This document shows positions 1 through 8,251 of a stretch of DNA of 24,064 bases, one piece after another. Under the pieces are notes generated by a model. That model did no database searches. It was not told the DNA's origin and was given only the letters and a program-made list of their open reading frames with translations. The position numbers and the translations under genes were made by a program. Source of the stretch: JBHHYN01 sp046757565. GTDB taxonomy: Bacteria > Pseudomonadota > Gammaproteobacteria > Eutrophobiales > Eutrophobiaceae. The stretch lies in contig JBHHYN010000034.1 of NCBI GenBank assembly GCA_046757565.1, positions 1 through 24,064 on the forward strand. Reading direction: 5' to 3'. Position 1 is the stretch's first letter. Every line of letters starts with the position of its first letter.

Positions 1-21
1 TGTTTTACAGGGATAATGTTG

Positions 22-46
22 AAAAAAAGTCCGTTTATGGACGGAC
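22..46 (-). terminator. Rho-independent terminator on the minus strand
   Basis: Read on the minus strand, arms GTCCGT and ACGGAC enclose a 6-nt loop and are followed directly by seven T (the A run at 22-28 on +). This is a textbook intrinsic terminator shape with a short 6-bp stem. No convincing minus-strand gene lies upstream of it within the window. Confidence 0.5.
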
Positions 47-371
47 ACTATCTAATGTGCCGGTTATAAGGCGGCACGTCGATGGATTATGGGGTTCTAC
101 TGGCTAACTCATTGATTGTTGAAGGGTATTAAAATTACCCGGCCTTCCAACGATAGGTACGCTCCAGCAGGAAAACCCTGCCTGGTAGGCCGCATACGCC
201 ATACTAGGCGGAAATTTCACAGGGTTGCCCGGAGGCTTCGCTCAATTCCAGACCATGATTGTAGATCTACCGGCATAGATATGACTACCGCTTCCAGTCT
301 GTATGAAGGCGCTGCGGTCTGAGGCCATGGCTCTTTGTCAGCGAATATGCGAGGGAATGTTAGGCTTTGGG

Positions 372-400
372 TTGACTCTATATGATATATAGTATACAAA
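372..400 (+). promoter_or_regulatory. Candidate promoter with internal inverted repeat for the DUF1329-DUF1302 genes
   Basis: A -35-like TTGACT (372-377) is followed by -10-like TATACA (393-398, 15-bp spacer) or TACAAA (395-400, 17-bp spacer). Between them lies a perfect inverted repeat CTATAT-GAT-ATATAG (378-392). An inverted repeat placed between the two boxes is a usual position for a repressor. The GntR regulator encoded downstream is a possible ligand, which is inference only. Confidence 0.4.
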
Positions 401-451
401 GGTCTGTAGTCTAGTTTACCGAATTCCAGAATCTAAAGAGAGGAGAGGGCT

Positions 452-1732
452 ATGGCGTCGAATCGTTGGTCTACTGTGGCGGTTATCACTTTTGCGTTCT
501 TCGTCGGCCAGAGTGCATCTGCTGCACAGACGGTAAGCGAGCAATTTTCATGGGTCAAACCGGTGCCTACGCTGGAGGAACTCACCGGGGGCCAGTTTCA
601 TCCCGGGCAGAAGGTCACCAAGGCCAACATGCATCTCTTCAAGGACAACATGCCTGTGGCCATGGAAATCCTCCTGGAGGATGGGGCAGAGTGGATCGTC
701 ACTCCCCACACACCCTCAGAAAAACTCGTCATACCGGCCCTGGTCGAGGCCACCCACAAAAACGCTGGCAAAGCGCTTGTGAAGCCCGATGGGAGTGTCT
801 ATGCAGCGGACGGCGGCCCCTGGTACGGTGGATTCCCGGTGCTGAATCCACAGACCGCCATCGAGGTGATGGCAAACTGGCTCTACCGTGATGTTGATAA
901 CGTGGAAGAGGTGGCGTACGAATACTGGACGAATCCCTCCGGCCAGACCTACAAGACAATCAGGGCGCATCGCCGCGAGATGTTCATGAACGGGCGCGTC
1001 TGTGTCGATAAAGTGCGGCAGGAACCCGGCTTCGATGGCGAACTTCGCCGCGAAGTTCTCATCAACGAGGCCCCCTATGACGTTAAGGGAATCTCCATCA
1101 TGACCGTCTCCTATCAGGATCAGAGCCGCCTGCCGGACGCCTGGGGCTACATTCCCGTGTTGCGGCGCGTGCAGCGCTTCTCAACGGCGCAACGCGATGA
1201 CTCTCTGGATGGATCCGACTTGCGCGGGGTGAACATCAACCTGTTCAGCGATCCACTTGGTTTCTGGAACTGGAAGCTGCTGGGGCGCAAGCCGATGTTA
1301 AGCTCAGTTACCCTGGACAACCCGAGGGTCACGGAGAAAGAGGGGCAACTACCGCGCGTCAAGGGCAAGTACCGTATCGGTGGCAAGCTCGAGTTGCGGG
1401 ATACGTTCGTAATCGAAGCCAGCCCTAATGACAAGGCCGGGGACCGCATCTACTCCAGGATCCTTCTTTATATAGACGCTGCAAGCTATCATCCCTGGTG
1501 GGCCACGTATTACGACAATCAGGGGAAGTTATGGCTTGTCGGCAACATGACGCGTGCGCGGGACATGAGTCCATGCGGAAACTTCTCACGTATCACCTCC
1601 TTCGACTATTACAACATGCAAAAGGGCGCAGCGCTTAACATTGACTTCTTCTATTTGAAACGAGACGTGGGGAGGGATGCCGTAGACACAGATATGTTCA
1701 ATCTTCGATTTTTGGCGGCTCAAGGCCGCTAA
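452..1732 (+). CDS. DUF1329 family periplasmic/envelope protein (copy 1)
   Basis: This 426-residue protein has a clear Sec signal peptide: a short basic start, a hydrophobic stretch, and an Ala-Ser-Ala cleavage site near residue 24. The length and the mature sequence fit the DUF1329 family, whose fold is related to outer-membrane lipoprotein-sorting proteins (LolA/LolB-like). Members are usually found beside DUF1302 outer-membrane proteins, as here. Function is not established; a role in carrying or sorting hydrophobic molecules in the periplasm is inference. The start is supported by AGGAGAGG at 441-448. The DUF1302 gene follows after 53 bp, so the two are probably co-transcribed. A second, clearly related but divergent DUF1329 protein is encoded at 11467-12777. 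Confidence 0.85.
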   Translation: MASNRWSTVAVITFAFFVGQSASAAQTVSEQFSWVKPVPTLEELTGGQFHPGQKVTKANMHLFKDNMPVAMEILLEDGAEWIVTPHTPSEKLVIPALVEATHKNAGKALVKPDGSVYAADGGPWYGGFPVLNPQTAIEVMANWLYRDVDNVEEVAYEYWTNPSGQTYKTIRAHRREMFMNGRVCVDKVRQEPGFDGELRREVLINEAPYDVKGISIMTVSYQDQSRLPDAWGYIPVLRRVQRFSTAQRDDSLDGSDLRGVNINLFSDPLGFWNWKLLGRKPMLSSVTLDNPRVTEKEGQLPRVKGKYRIGGKLELRDTFVIEASPNDKAGDRIYSRILLYIDAASYHPWWATYYDNQGKLWLVGNMTRARDMSPCGNFSRITSFDYYNMQKGAALNIDFFYLKRDVGRDAVDTDMFNLRFLAAQGR

Positions 1733-1785
1733 TCCTGGAAATTCCAATTTTTTTGACAGGTCAATAAGGGGAGGGTGCAGTAGCC

Positions 1786-3384
1786 ATGTTTAAGAAAGCA
1801 AAGTATATAACCTTGGTTCTCGCACTAGCCGGGATACTGGCAGTCGCTGAAACAGCGAACGCGGAAATCGCTTTCAAGAGCGAGAGTTTAGGTAAGCTCA
1901 GGGTATCCGGCTTTTTGCGGGTTCAGGCGGATCTGCGTACAGGCCCCGAAAACCCGAACACATCCCCAGCTTTCAATCGGAACGAAAACCTCCAGCAGTT
2001 TCGACCCTGGGGTATTCTCGACCTCGACTGGGATACGCCGGTCAAAAACCTCAAGGTATTTCTGCGCACCCGCTTCATATCCGACGTCACTGACAATGTG
2101 ACGAGCGGAGACTTCGACGCGTTTCCGAGTGCCGGTGGGAACGCGGGCATCACACGGTTTGGTGGATCGGACGGGATCGGAGAACTTTGGGAAGCCCGAA
2201 TTGACTACACGGTTGGAAACTGGTGGTTCCGCGTCGGTCGTCAGCCGATCGTATGGGGCGACCTGGCGCCGACACGTCTCCTCGATACCGTGAACTCACT
2301 CGATTTGAGCTTCCACGCCTTCAACGAACTCGGGGGACGCGAGGCCTTCGACAATATCCGCATCCCCATCTGGGCGATCCGTGGCTCATATACGTTTCCC
2401 TTCGCGCCGGAGTACTCGATTGAAGCGTTCGTAAGCCCCAACAAGTTCGGCTTCATCCCCACGCAGCTTCCGGCAGCAGACTCGCCTTTCGACATCCAGG
2501 GTTTGCCACCCTTTCTCTCGCTGACCGATAAAACCGATGACGCCCAGTCAGGCGTGGCCGCAGGTATCCGGCTCCTGGGCGTGGCCGGTCCCGTCAGCTA
2601 CACGCTCAACTGGATCGTCCGGCGTGACGGGGATGGGGTCAGTGAACTCGCCTCACAAAGTCTGGATCCCAGCCGCTTTGGCTTTGCGCCGTCGCCGCCC
2701 TTTCCGCCTTTTACGTTCGGGCCGTTCGCCTCTATGCTTCCCTTCGGAGCACTGCCGGGTGATGCCCTCGGCCTGCGCATCAAGCACCCAACGTTCCACA
2801 CTGTGGGTGTTTCGGCAAACTACTTTCACTCACCTTCGAAGACGGTGGTGCGTTTGGAAGCCGTATACGACATCAATCGGCCGTTTGAGCGGCGCACCTT
2901 GGGCCCGCCGGACTTCGACGGCAGTCCACCGTTCTTCTCTGTCAACACCCCGAATCATATCGAGGATGACCAGTTTGGCTACGCCATTGCCCTGGATCGG
3001 CCGACCTTTCTTATTCGCAAGGACCGCGCCGCAATGATCACCTTCCAGGTCGAGCAGCGCTTCCGGGGAGATCCGAGGCGTGGTGAACAGCGGGGGTTGT
3101 TGGGCGCTCGGGCTGACAGAACCGAGACGATTTTGACATTTCTTTTCAGCCAGCCCTTTGCGGGGTTTGGCGGCCGCTACGACGAGTGGTTCACGGACTT
3201 GACGGCGCGCTATGACGTCAAGAATTCATTCTTCATACAGCCTTCGATTCGCTATGAACCGGGTAATCACTGGCGCACGGCGCTCTGGTACACCCGCTTC
3301 GGTGGCGATGACAGGCGATCCGGGAAGTTCGGATCGCTGAAGTTCGCCTCCGGGGTAAACGCTTCGATCAGCTACCAGTTTTGA
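1786..3384 (+). CDS. DUF1302 family outer-membrane protein
   Basis: The 532-residue product has a signal peptide (basic start, hydrophobic core, cleavage near Ala-Asn-Ala-Glu at about residue 26). Long alternating polar and aromatic stretches follow, and the protein ends in Ser-Tyr-Gln-Phe; a terminal Phe is the usual outer-membrane beta-barrel signature. The segment RVGRQPIVWGD, followed by a Leu-Asp-x-Val-Asn motif, matches the conserved core of DUF1302 proteins. Members are predicted channels or barrels encoded beside DUF1329 genes in clusters for breakdown of hydrophobic compounds. The ribosome site GGGGAGGG (1768-1775) precedes the start. Only one DUF1302 gene is present although DUF1329 occurs twice, so this barrel may serve both modules (inference). 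Confidence 0.85.
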   Translation: MFKKAKYITLVLALAGILAVAETANAEIAFKSESLGKLRVSGFLRVQADLRTGPENPNTSPAFNRNENLQQFRPWGILDLDWDTPVKNLKVFLRTRFISDVTDNVTSGDFDAFPSAGGNAGITRFGGSDGIGELWEARIDYTVGNWWFRVGRQPIVWGDLAPTRLLDTVNSLDLSFHAFNELGGREAFDNIRIPIWAIRGSYTFPFAPEYSIEAFVSPNKFGFIPTQLPAADSPFDIQGLPPFLSLTDKTDDAQSGVAAGIRLLGVAGPVSYTLNWIVRRDGDGVSELASQSLDPSRFGFAPSPPFPPFTFGPFASMLPFGALPGDALGLRIKHPTFHTVGVSANYFHSPSKTVVRLEAVYDINRPFERRTLGPPDFDGSPPFFSVNTPNHIEDDQFGYAIALDRPTFLIRKDRAAMITFQVEQRFRGDPRRGEQRGLLGARADRTETILTFLFSQPFAGFGGRYDEWFTDLTARYDVKNSFFIQPSIRYEPGNHWRTALWYTRFGGDDRRSGKFGSLKFASGVNASISYQF

Positions 3385-3447
3385 GTTAAGATATACTGAT
3401 CTCTGTTTCTAACGGTGAGAATTGAAATGCGTACAGAAGGAGAGCGC

Positions 3448-3474
3448 ATGAGCAGCAATTGTGGGCGGATATGA
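3448..3474 (+). CDS. Possible 8-residue leader peptide coupled to the GntR gene
   Basis: A strong ribosome site, AAGGAGAG (3437-3444), sits just ahead of an ATG at 3448. That reading frame ends after eight residues at TGA 3472-3474, which overlaps the ATG (3471) of the regulator gene as ATGA. The regulator itself has no good ribosome site of its own, so it may be translated by re-initiation after this leader. An in-frame ATG at 3427 would lengthen it to 15 residues. The peptide could also be chance. Confidence 0.3.
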   Translation: MSSNCGRI

Positions 3475-4151
3475 AGATTTCCGAAATAAGACAACGTCTC
3501 TCATTGACGGAGCAGGCCCATGCGCGCCTCAAGAAGGCTATCCGCGAAGGCGTTTTGACGCAGCACAGATTCTATCCCCTGAGAGAACTGGCCGAACAAC
3601 TCGGCGTGTCACGCACGCCGGTGCGCGAAGCCGCGATTAAGCTTGCGCACGAAGGATTGGCCGAGATCGTTCCCCAGCGAGGCTTTCGCGTACGCACCAT
3701 TCCGCCTGCAGAGGTAACAGAAGTCTTCGAACTTCGCAGGATTCTTGAAGGCCGCGCCGTAGAAAAGCTGGCGGAACGCGCCAACCGGAGCGATGTCCGC
3801 GCGCTGTTCACCCTCCTCGAACGCCAGGAGCGCGCGATCAAGGATATCCCTCGCTTCCTGGACATCGACGAGGAATTTCATATGCGTTTGCTCGAATTGT
3901 CCGGTTTGCCGCGGGCCCGTGATTTCCTCGTCACATTGCGTGATATCATCTGCCTTCTGGGACTTGAAGCCCTGAACGTTGGCGGACGGACCGAGGAGGT
4001 TCTCAAGGAGCACACGGCTATCGTCGAGGGCATCGCGCGGAGCAATGCGAGCGAGGCGCGTCAGGCGCTTCTCCTGCATCTCGACTCCACTCGTGATAAA
4101 ATCAAGAATACCGCTTCCGCCGCGGAAATTGAGATCGCCAATGCAGAATGA
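3471..4151 (+). CDS. GntR family regulator, FCD subfamily
   Basis: This is a 226-residue transcription regulator. An N-terminal winged helix-turn-helix (about residues 10-75) contains the GntR signature around LGVSRTPVREA (44-54). A C-terminal helical FCD effector domain follows (about 80-210). The usual FCD metal and effector-binding pattern is present: Asp133, His137, His181 and His203. FCD regulators typically sense carboxylic acids, so the effector may be a pathway acid (inference). An upstream TTG at 3459 is possible, but ATG 3471 fits the ATGA overlap with the short leader frame. The gene follows the DUF1302 gene by 86 bp on the same strand. Candidate operators are the inverted repeat at 378-392 and the 15-bp palindrome at 4466-4480. 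Confidence 0.9.
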   Translation: MKISEIRQRLSLTEQAHARLKKAIREGVLTQHRFYPLRELAEQLGVSRTPVREAAIKLAHEGLAEIVPQRGFRVRTIPPAEVTEVFELRRILEGRAVEKLAERANRSDVRALFTLLERQERAIKDIPRFLDIDEEFHMRLLELSGLPRARDFLVTLRDIICLLGLEALNVGGRTEEVLKEHTAIVEGIARSNASEARQALLLHLDSTRDKIKNTASAAEIEIANAE

Positions 4152-4705
4152 TCCCGGCACAGGGCATCATTCCGATCCCATCTTTAGCTAATTTCTGTCT
4201 CAGTCGATACCTCTTCTCTCCTCCTGAATATTTAGGGGACCTCTGATTAACTGAAGATTTCTTCGGTATAAGGCAACAAGGATTGTTCGACTTTATGTTC
4301 CAGACAATACTGTGGCATTAACCTACTCGGAATCGTTACCTCCACCCCTCACAAGGGCACCCACAGTGCATAAAGGTACCGAGGTCCATGGAGATCAAGC
4401 TTATCCCCCAATTTTTTATAGCAATATTATTTTGAATCTTGTAAGCTTTCGCCCCATTATTTTAAGATATGTGACATATCGCTAGACGCTAAAAGCGGAG
4501 TGTGTCAGGCCACCGGAATCGCAATGTCAGAGAGGGAAGAAATGACGATATAAATATCTTGGGTTGCGTATATCGTCAAGGCGGACTGGCCAGCAGGGAT
4601 CACTATTATACCTGACGAGATTATCGAAATTGCCTGCGTTACCGGTTGTGGAGTTTATGAACAACATACATGCCATGCTCGCGACCACACAATAGGGGGA
4701 ACTCA
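4152..4705. other. Intergenic region between the GntR and YCF48 genes
   Basis: About 550 bases hold no gene I can support. A hairpin with arms AATGAT/ATCATT (4147-4171) spans the GntR stop codon but has no T run. A perfect 15-bp palindrome lies at 4466-4480. A weak promoter-like pair, TTGAAT (4432-4437) and CATTAT (4455-4460) with a 17-bp spacer, lies just upstream of it. A start-less open frame (4554-4709) ends with TGA overlapping the ATG of the next small frame. A 23-residue minus-strand frame (4318 to 4247) is followed by sequence resembling an insertion-element end, but no partner end is visible. Confidence 0.4.
4466..4480. promoter_or_regulatory. 15-bp perfect palindrome, candidate operator
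   Basis: GATATGT-G-ACATATC is a perfect 7-1-7 inverted repeat. It begins 5 bp after a weak -10-like box (CATTAT, 4455-4460), upstream of the YCF48-RND-amidase genes. Size and symmetry fit a dimeric regulator such as the GntR protein encoded 315 bp upstream. The pairing of site and protein is inference. Confidence 0.4.
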
Positions 4706-4774
4706 ATGAATAACGGTATGCATTACATGAGTAACGGCGACAAACTGTCTCTGAGCCTGAGGGGTGAGCCATGA
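4706..4774 (+). CDS. Possible 22-residue leader or small protein upstream of YCF48
   Basis: A short frame starts at ATG 4706 behind a good ribosome site, GGGGGA (4695-4700), with a 5-nt gap. It ends at TGA 4772-4774, overlapping the YCF48 start codon as ATGA. The peptide starts MNNGMHYM and ends LRGEP. It has no membrane segment and no recognisable family. It may only serve to couple translation to the next gene, the same arrangement as at the GntR start. Confidence 0.35.
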   Translation: MNNGMHYMSNGDKLSLSLRGEP

Positions 4775-5844
4775 CGCCGTGGAGTAATCGCGGGACTGGA
4801 TTTTTCATGGGTCTGCTGGTCGGTCTCGCTGCCACAGGCTGGGTGCTTGCGACAAACTTGGAGGCCGAGCCCGTCGAAAAGGTGAATGCTGGCACCGTGA
4901 TCTTCACACGTCATGACGCCATTTATGCCTCGGCTGTCTTGAATGATGGTAGCTTGATTGCCGTAGGGAAGTTCGGCAGGATCCTCCGCTCGCCGGACAA
5001 GCACCTCGCCTGGGAGGAGATTCCTTCCCCTACCACCGAGGATCTCTTCAGCGTCGCCTTCCGGGATGATCGCAATGGCGTCGCGGTGGGGGCGAACGGG
5101 ACCTACCTGGAGACAGCGGATGGGGGGCATACCTGGAGCAGTCGCGACATGGCCACCACCAGCCAATTCCTGAAGGTGGTGCTGCAACCGGATGGAAGCG
5201 GCCTTATTGTCGGCTCCTTCGGGCTGCTCTGGCGGACTGACTCGGGCGGGACTACCTGGAAGCCGGTCGCCATCTCCTGGGAGAAGGTGTTGAGCCAAGT
5301 CTGGGATAGTGTTGGTCCGGTGGAACCCCATCTCTATGATGCCGCCATGCTGGGGTCCGTCGCCTGGGTGGTGGGCGAGTATGGTTTGGTGTTGGTCTCC
5401 ACTGACGGCACACAGAGTTTCGAGAGGCGCCGTGGCGGGCAGTTCACCGATCCCCATCTGTTCTCGGTGGCCCTTTATGATTCCGAACACGGCATTGCAG
5501 CCGGACAAGCGGGGCTCATCGTCACCACGGAGGATGGTGGCGTAACATGGAAGGAGTCCAGCCGCTGGGAGACGGATCTTTACGGCGTGTCGGTATACAA
5601 CGGTAGTGCTGTAATTTCAGGCGACCTGGGTAGCGTGCTCCTCCTGCCGGACGGCAGTGAACCCGCTGGGTTTCGAGTAGTCGCTGCAGCGGGACGGAGC
5701 GATGGAACGCTCGGTGATCGCTGGATCGGAGGTGTCCAACATATCGGTCAGGGTCGCTTTTTGGTGATGGGCAAGGGCCCCTTCCGCACTTTTTCCCTGC
5801 CACTGCAACGCATCAGCAAAGCTGATTTTAAACCCGGGAGCTAA
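4771..5844 (+). CDS. YCF48/BNR-repeat beta-propeller protein (copy 1)
   Basis: This 357-residue protein is exported. A hydrophobic segment at about residues 9-28 acts as signal peptide or membrane anchor. The mature part carries repeated Asp/Gly-Gly-x-Thr-Trp motifs (DGGHTW, SGGTTW, DGGVTW), typical of the YCF48 / photosystem II assembly factor-like beta-propeller. In non-photosynthetic bacteria such proteins are frequently encoded next to RND/MMPL membrane proteins, and here the RND gene starts 6 bp after the stop. A role as periplasmic partner of that transporter is inference. The ribosome site is the GAGGGGTGAG run just before the ATG, which also overlaps the stop of a small upstream frame. 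A second YCF48-RND pair is at 13866-17241. Confidence 0.85.
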   Translation: MTPWSNRGTGFFMGLLVGLAATGWVLATNLEAEPVEKVNAGTVIFTRHDAIYASAVLNDGSLIAVGKFGRILRSPDKHLAWEEIPSPTTEDLFSVAFRDDRNGVAVGANGTYLETADGGHTWSSRDMATTSQFLKVVLQPDGSGLIVGSFGLLWRTDSGGTTWKPVAISWEKVLSQVWDSVGPVEPHLYDAAMLGSVAWVVGEYGLVLVSTDGTQSFERRRGGQFTDPHLFSVALYDSEHGIAAGQAGLIVTTEDGGVTWKESSRWETDLYGVSVYNGSAVISGDLGSVLLLPDGSEPAGFRVVAAAGRSDGTLGDRWIGGVQHIGQGRFLVMGKGPFRTFSLPLQRISKADFKPGS

Positions 5845-5850
5845 TTGTCT

Positions 5851-8247
5851 ATGGAACGTTTTGCCAATTTCATCGTCAATCAGCGCTACCTCCTTCTCGC
5901 TGCCCTGCTTGCCATTACCGGCGCGTTCACCTGGTTCGCCATGGGGACAAGGATCGACACGGACTTCTCCAGCCTGCATCCCAAGGACCACCCATTCATC
6001 CATGTGAACAGGCAATACGCGGAGCAGTATGGCAGCCCTCTCACGGTCTTTATGATGCTGCGGGTCCGCGATGGGAACATCTATAACCCCAAAACACTAA
6101 AAAAGGTGCGGGAGTTGACGAAAGCCCTCGACGCGTTGCCTGGCGTCAACCACAACCAGGTTGTCTCTATTGCATCCCGCAAGGTCAAGGTACTCAAGAT
6201 CGAAGGTAGCTACATCCAGACAGATGTCCTGATGCCAGAAGTACTGCCGGCCACTGAGGATGAGTTTCAGGCTTTTCGTCGCGATGTGAGCGCTGCCGGC
6301 GTAATGGGTTCCCTGGTGTCCACCGACACGCGCGTGACACTGCCTGATTTGGTCGCCACCCGTCCATCAAGAAATCTTTCGACCAACGCAAACTCAACAC
6401 TGCTCACTGCCAATTTCATCGAGGGGCGCTTCCAACTCGACGAGATCTTCAAACGGTTGCGCGAACTCAAGTCGCAGTACAGTGACGAGAATACCGAGAT
6501 CTTCCTGGCCGGACAACCGGTATTGATGGGCTGGATCCATAACTATCTGCCGGAGATTTTCGCGATTCTCGGTGTGACCATGCTGCTTATGTTCGTCATG
6601 CTCTACATTCACGTCCGGGATTGGTCACTCACGATCCTGCCTATCGTGGGGACGGTGATGAGCGCGATCTGGGGCATCGGCTTCGCAGCCATCTTCGGCT
6701 GGAAGATGAGTCCGCTGATCCTGATCATCCCTGTGCTGCTCATGGCGCGCAGTCTCAGCCACGGTGTGCAGCGCATGGAGCGCATCGTAGAGATCGAAGA
6801 TCAGGGCTTGACGCCGGAGGACAAAGGCAAGGTCTTGATCCGCGCACTGTTCGGATCCGGCGTGCTGGGGATTGTGACCGATGCGATGGGCATCCTGGTG
6901 ATCGGCATCTCCTCCATCCCGTTGCTGCACCAGCTGTCGGGCTTCGGCAGCTTCTGGGCACTCAGCAATATCCTCACCGTGACCATACTCATCTCAGTGA
7001 TAGTCGCCATATTTGGCAGTGGAGGAAGCAAGCGGGTCAAGGCCCGCCTCGAGTCGGGCCGGCTCACGGCCATTCTTGATCGTCTCGGTCGTTTTGTCCC
7101 GGCACACCCCGGCCGTATACTCACGGTTTTCCTGATCGTTGCACTGGTCAGTATCGGCATCGCCACTCAGATCCACGTGGGCGATGTTCATCCTGGAACG
7201 CCCGTCCTGTGGCCCGAATCGAATTTCAACGTGGCCGTGCGTGAGATAAACAGATCCTTCTCCGGCACGGATGAGTTCCAGGTTATCGTTGAGACTGACG
7301 CGCAGGATCCCGGCGTTCGTGATCCGGCGGTACTGAAAGATATGCGCGATTTCCAGCGAAATATGGAGAAGTTCCCGGAGGTGCGGGGCAGTACCTCTTT
7401 TGCCGACTTCATTCCTATCGTGCGCAGGCGGCTCAATGGCAACCACGTGAAGTGGGAGTCATTGCCGAACACCCTCCAGGAATCGGCACAGTATGCGCAC
7501 CTGCTGCTGCGGGGCACAGACCCGGGCGATTTCACCCGCTTCGTGAGCGAGGACTACAAAACCGCGGCCGTGACGCTGTCACTCCAGGATCACCGCGGCG
7601 AGACGCTTAGGAGAGTGGTCGCCCACATTCGCGACTATTTAAGCGCGAAGCATCTCGATGGTAATGATTCTCCAAGGTTCCGCCTTGCCTCCGGTCTTGG
7701 AGGAGTGCTTGCGGCGGTGAACGAAGAGGTCGGCAGTAAGCAACTGCTGATCTTCCTGCTGGTTGCCGTCGTGATCTTCGCCTTGTGTCTGTATGCGTTC
7801 CGATCCTGGATGGCGGTAAGTATCCTGATCGCACCGCTCATTGTGACCAATTTTGTGGTTATGAGCGTGATGGTTTACATGGGGATCGGATTGGATGTGA
7901 ATACGATGCCTGTGGTCTCGATCGGCATGGGCGTGGGCATCGATTACGGGATCTATCTTCTGACGCGCATTCTCCAGGAGCATCGTTTATCCGGAGACTA
8001 TGGGATGGCCTGCGCCGCGGCGCTGCGTACCACGGGGCGGGCCATCTTGTTCACAGCGGGTATTATGGTCATCAGTTCGGGTCTCTGGTACTTTTTGACT
8101 TCTTTTCGTTTCCTGGCGGAGATGGGGCTCCTCCTCTCGCTGATCATGGCCATCAACATGATCGGCACGTTGCTGGTAATTCCCGCGGCGATGACTTTCT
8201 TCAAGCCTGACTTCCGTAAAGAGGCGCGCATCCTGCAGTGGGAGTAA
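5851..8247 (+). CDS. RND/MMPL superfamily transporter, HAE3-like (copy 1)
   Basis: This 798-residue inner-membrane protein has the two-fold RND layout. One membrane helix (about 12-31) precedes a large periplasmic loop and five helices. A seventh helix, a second loop and five more helices follow, giving twelve in all. The conserved motif GMGVGIDYGIY (about 692-702) in the second helix bundle carries the Asp-Tyr pair expected for proton relay, and a related segment lies in the first bundle. Size and layout match the HAE3/MMPL group, whose members move lipids, hopanoids, sterol-like or other hydrophobic molecules. ATG 5851 is preferred over TTG 5845 because GGGAG (5836-5840) is better placed. 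It is tightly packed between YCF48 and the amidase gene (4-bp gap), indicating an operon. Confidence 0.9.
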   Translation: MERFANFIVNQRYLLLAALLAITGAFTWFAMGTRIDTDFSSLHPKDHPFIHVNRQYAEQYGSPLTVFMMLRVRDGNIYNPKTLKKVRELTKALDALPGVNHNQVVSIASRKVKVLKIEGSYIQTDVLMPEVLPATEDEFQAFRRDVSAAGVMGSLVSTDTRVTLPDLVATRPSRNLSTNANSTLLTANFIEGRFQLDEIFKRLRELKSQYSDENTEIFLAGQPVLMGWIHNYLPEIFAILGVTMLLMFVMLYIHVRDWSLTILPIVGTVMSAIWGIGFAAIFGWKMSPLILIIPVLLMARSLSHGVQRMERIVEIEDQGLTPEDKGKVLIRALFGSGVLGIVTDAMGILVIGISSIPLLHQLSGFGSFWALSNILTVTILISVIVAIFGSGGSKRVKARLESGRLTAILDRLGRFVPAHPGRILTVFLIVALVSIGIATQIHVGDVHPGTPVLWPESNFNVAVREINRSFSGTDEFQVIVETDAQDPGVRDPAVLKDMRDFQRNMEKFPEVRGSTSFADFIPIVRRRLNGNHVKWESLPNTLQESAQYAHLLLRGTDPGDFTRFVSEDYKTAAVTLSLQDHRGETLRRVVAHIRDYLSAKHLDGNDSPRFRLASGLGGVLAAVNEEVGSKQLLIFLLVAVVIFALCLYAFRSWMAVSILIAPLIVTNFVVMSVMVYMGIGLDVNTMPVVSIGMGVGIDYGIYLLTRILQEHRLSGDYGMACAAALRTTGRAILFTAGIMVISSGLWYFLTSFRFLAEMGLLLSLIMAINMIGTLLVIPAAMTFFKPDFRKEARILQWE

Positions 8248-8251
8248 TGAT

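Larger units (their letters stand above)
1..451. other. Intergenic region upstream of the first DUF1329 gene
   Basis: I see no convincing gene in this stretch. It holds a terminator-like hairpin that works on the minus strand (22-46), a second hairpin with arms GTGCCG/CGGCAC (57-62 and 72-77), and a candidate promoter with an inverted repeat just upstream of the first gene. Two short minus-strand reading frames (about 399 to 217, and 220 to 104, overlapping at GTGA) lie between the promoter and the minus-strand terminator. They have TTG/GTG starts and no recognisable product, so they may be remnants of a gene or chance. Confidence 0.5.

Noticed and set aside
4247..4318. 23-residue minus-strand frame followed by GGGGACCTCTGATTAA on +, resembling an insertion-element end
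   Set aside because: No matching second end, no transposase motif and no target duplication were found. The resemblance is from memory only.
4554..4709. Open frame ending in a TGA that overlaps the next small frame
   Set aside because: It has no ATG, GTG or TTG start in frame and no recognisable family; the overlap is probably chance or a remnant.
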